Of a stretch of 5,886 nt of DNA, positions 4,178 through 5,886 are shown in pieces. Made by a program: the position numbers and the translations under genes. The first letter of the stretch is position 1. Every line of letters starts with the position of its first letter. The DNA comes from Hyphomicrobiales bacterium (GTDB lineage Bacteria > Pseudomonadota > Alphaproteobacteria > Rhizobiales > Beijerinckiaceae): the NCBI GenBank assembly GCA_003164825.1, contig PLUH01000223.1, positions 1 through 5,886 of the forward strand. The letters run 5' to 3'. The notes below the pieces were generated by a model. That model was not told the origin of the DNA, ran no database searches, and saw only the letters and a list, made by a program, of their open reading frames with translations.

Positions 4178-5886
4178 TCACGCCGCCGGCGCCGCGGCGC
4201 CGACGAGCGTCGCGGGCGCGCCGTCGTGGGTTTCGAAATCGATCCGGCGCTTGTGGAAGGCGCTGAGCGTCGAGCGGTGGCCGATTGACACCAGCGTGGT
4301 GCCGGGCAGGGTCTCGGCGATGGCGCGATAGAGATCCGCCTCGCTCTTCTCGTCGAGGGAAGCGGTCGATTCGTCGAGGAACAGCCAGTCCGGCTCGGCG
4401 AGCAACGCGCGCGCGATCGCGAGCCGTTGCTGCTCCCCGCCCGACATACGCATTTGCCAGTTGTCGCTGTCGTCGAGGCGATCCGCAAGCGCAGGCAGTC
4501 CGACCTTGATCAGCGCCTCGCGCAGCTGCCGGTCGGAGAAATTCGCGCTTGCCGCCGGATAGGCGAGCGCGTCGCGCAACGGTCCGATCGGGATGTAGGG
4601 CCGCTGCGGCAGCAGCATGAGCTTGGCGTAGGCCGGCTGATGGATGTCGCCCGAGCCGAACGGCCAGAGGCCCGCGATGGCGCGAAACAGGGTCGACTTG
4701 CCCACCCCCGACGGGCCCACGACCAGCGTCGACTCCTGGGGAACAAGAACGAGATCGGCGACGCGCGCGAGCCTGCGGCCGTCGGGCAGCGCCACCTCGA
4801 CGTCGGGCAGCGACAGGTTACCGCCCCTCGACGGGATCGTGGCGATGCGCGGCGTCTTTGCTTCCGCGGCCTTGGCGCGGTCAAATGCGTCGTCGAAGGA
4901 CGTCAGTCGTTCGATGGTCGCTTTGAAGGCGGCGAGGCCGGTGTAACGGTCGACGAAGAAGTTCATCGCGCTGTTGACGTTGCCGAAGGCGTCCGCCGCC
5001 TGGTTGAACCGCCCGAAATCAACCTTTCCGAGGAAATAGAAAGGCGCAACGACCACATAGGGGATGATGGCGGAGATCTGGACGTAAAACTGCAGAAAGG
5101 TGTTGAGCAGAGTCCGCACCCAGATGATCCGCTGGACGGTGCTGAAGACGTCGCCGAACACGCGCCCTGCGCGATCGATCTCCCGCTCCTCGCCCTTCAG
5201 GAGAGCAATCTGCTCGCTGTATTCGCGAACGCGCGCGAGATCGAAACGGAAGTTTGCTTCGACCGCCTGCTGGCGGAAGAACAGCCCAGACAACGGATGG
5301 CCGATGAGCTGCATCACGCCGGTGGCGAAACAGGCATAGAGGATGGCGACCCAGAACAAGAGGCCCGGGATCTTCAGGCCGAAAATGGACAGGTCCATTG
5401 TCCGCGAGATGCCCCACAGGATGATCGAGAACGCGACCAGATTGGTCGCCGTCGTGATGGCGGCGATGGTGTAATTGTAGATGCCGTCGTTGCGGTAGGC
5501 GCCAGCGGCGCCCGCGCCGCTGATAAAGCCGCCGATGTCCTCCGAGATGCGCTGGTCGGGGTTGTCGGTGCCGGTGGCGGTCAGGGCCAGCTTGTAGTGC
5601 ATCGAGTTCATGAGCCAGCGCGAGGTGTAGGAGGCCGTCATCCAGCGCCGCCATTGCAGCACGAAGTTGAGCGAAACGTAGAACTCGAGCAGGAAGGCGA
5701 GGATCGAGATCGTCACCAGGGGGGTGAAGACCCCGATGAGCTGATGCCAGAATGCGATCCGGTGGGCTTCGTCGGGGACCTGAATGGCGTTGCCGAAATC
5801 GCGGTAGAAAAAATTCAGCCGAACGCCGATCGCGACCTGGAACTGGTTGATGAGGATGAGAAAGAAGACGCAGATCCGCGCGTAGA
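4178..5886 (-). CDS. ABC transporter, fused permease and ATPase, SbmA/BacA-like family (right-edge partial)
   Basis: The visible 568 residues lack the true N-terminus; the frame stays open to the right edge, and the GTG at 5716 is internal. The family has one N-terminal permease domain (ABC_membrane_2/SbmA-BacA type) and one ATPase per chain and works as an inner-membrane homodimer; members are annotated for vitamin B12, peptide or fatty-acyl transport. Fragment residues 1-290 hold several hydrophobic segments and the family marks RLNFFYRDFGNAIQ, LQWRRWMTASY and DNPDQRISEDI (107-117). The ATPase domain shows Walker A GPSGVGKST (390-398), Q-loop LLPQRP, signature MSGGEQQ (480-486), Walker B LFLDES with the catalytic Glu505, and H-loop SIGHR (His536), all intact. 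Members are about 600-660 residues, so perhaps 30-90 are missing. The tail APAALVGA-type sequence ends in Ala-rich residues. It converges on the META gene with a 12-bp gap. The substrate cannot be read from this sequence. Confidence 0.92.
   Translation of the reverse strand, partial: YARICVFFLILINQFQVAIGVRLNFFYRDFGNAIQVPDEAHRIAFWHQLIGVFTPLVTISILAFLLEFYVSLNFVLQWRRWMTASYTSRWLMNSMHYKLALTATGTDNPDQRISEDIGGFISGAGAAGAYRNDGIYNYTIAAITTATNLVAFSIILWGISRTMDLSIFGLKIPGLLFWVAILYACFATGVMQLIGHPLSGLFFRQQAVEANFRFDLARVREYSEQIALLKGEEREIDRAGRVFGDVFSTVQRIIWVRTLLNTFLQFYVQISAIIPYVVVAPFYFLGKVDFGRFNQAADAFGNVNSAMNFFVDRYTGLAAFKATIERLTSFDDAFDRAKAAEAKTPRIATIPSRGGNLSLPDVEVALPDGRRLARVADLVLVPQESTLVVGPSGVGKSTLFRAIAGLWPFGSGDIHQPAYAKLMLLPQRPYIPIGPLRDALAYPAASANFSDRQLREALIKVGLPALADRLDDSDNWQMRMSGGEQQRLAIARALLAEPDWLFLDESTASLDEKSEADLYRAIAETLPGTTLVSIGHRSTLSAFHKRRIDFETHDGAPATLVGAAAPAA
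4187..4202. repeat. 16-bp perfect palindrome at the end of the ABC transporter gene
   Basis: CGGCGCCGCGGCGCCG is fully self-complementary and lies inside the last codons of the transporter gene, about 20 bp beyond the convergent META stop codon. It encodes part of the Ala/Pro tail. It could slow or help end transcription from the META side, but there is no T-run, and Ala/Pro codons in GC-rich DNA readily give such symmetry. Confidence 0.35.

Overview
This is a GC-rich window with dense short-gap genes on both strands. Product types and codon use suggest an alphaproteobacterium, probably of the Hyphomicrobiales (rhizobia, methylotroph and relative group). The ROSE-like leader in front of the small heat-shock gene and the BacA/SbmA-type transporter fit that placement. 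The taxonomy is inferred; no rRNA or other marker gene is present.

Layout from left to right. (1) The N-terminal 167 codons of glutamate synthase large subunit (gltB), minus strand, running off the left edge. (2) A 368-bp non-coding divergent region with two imperfect inverted repeats. (3) A PLP-dependent low-specificity threonine aldolase (plus). (4) 56 bp later on the same strand, an exported PepSY-like protein with a long Pro/Ala/Lys/Glu-rich tail. (5) An intrinsic terminator serving the convergent minus-strand gene. (6) An IbpA-type small heat-shock protein (minus) with a strong Shine-Dalgarno sequence, a ROSE-like RNA thermometer leader and a sigma-32-type promoter. (7) Divergent from it, an exported META/HslJ-domain protein (plus). 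(8) Convergent with that after only 12 bp, a fused permease-ATPase ABC transporter of the SbmA/BacA-like family (minus), whose N-terminus lies beyond the right edge.

The genes do not form one pathway. gltB (glutamate synthesis) and the threonine aldolase (glycine and acetaldehyde from threonine) are amino-acid metabolism genes sharing a divergent control region. The small heat-shock gene, the META protein and the ABC transporter read as an envelope and proteostasis group, but only the heat-shock gene shows clear regulatory sequence. I see no mobile element, CRISPR array, tRNA, rRNA or phage gene, and nothing that amounts to an undescribed multi-gene system. The most rewarding parts are the two-layer heat control of the small heat-shock gene and the uncharacterised PepSY-like protein.
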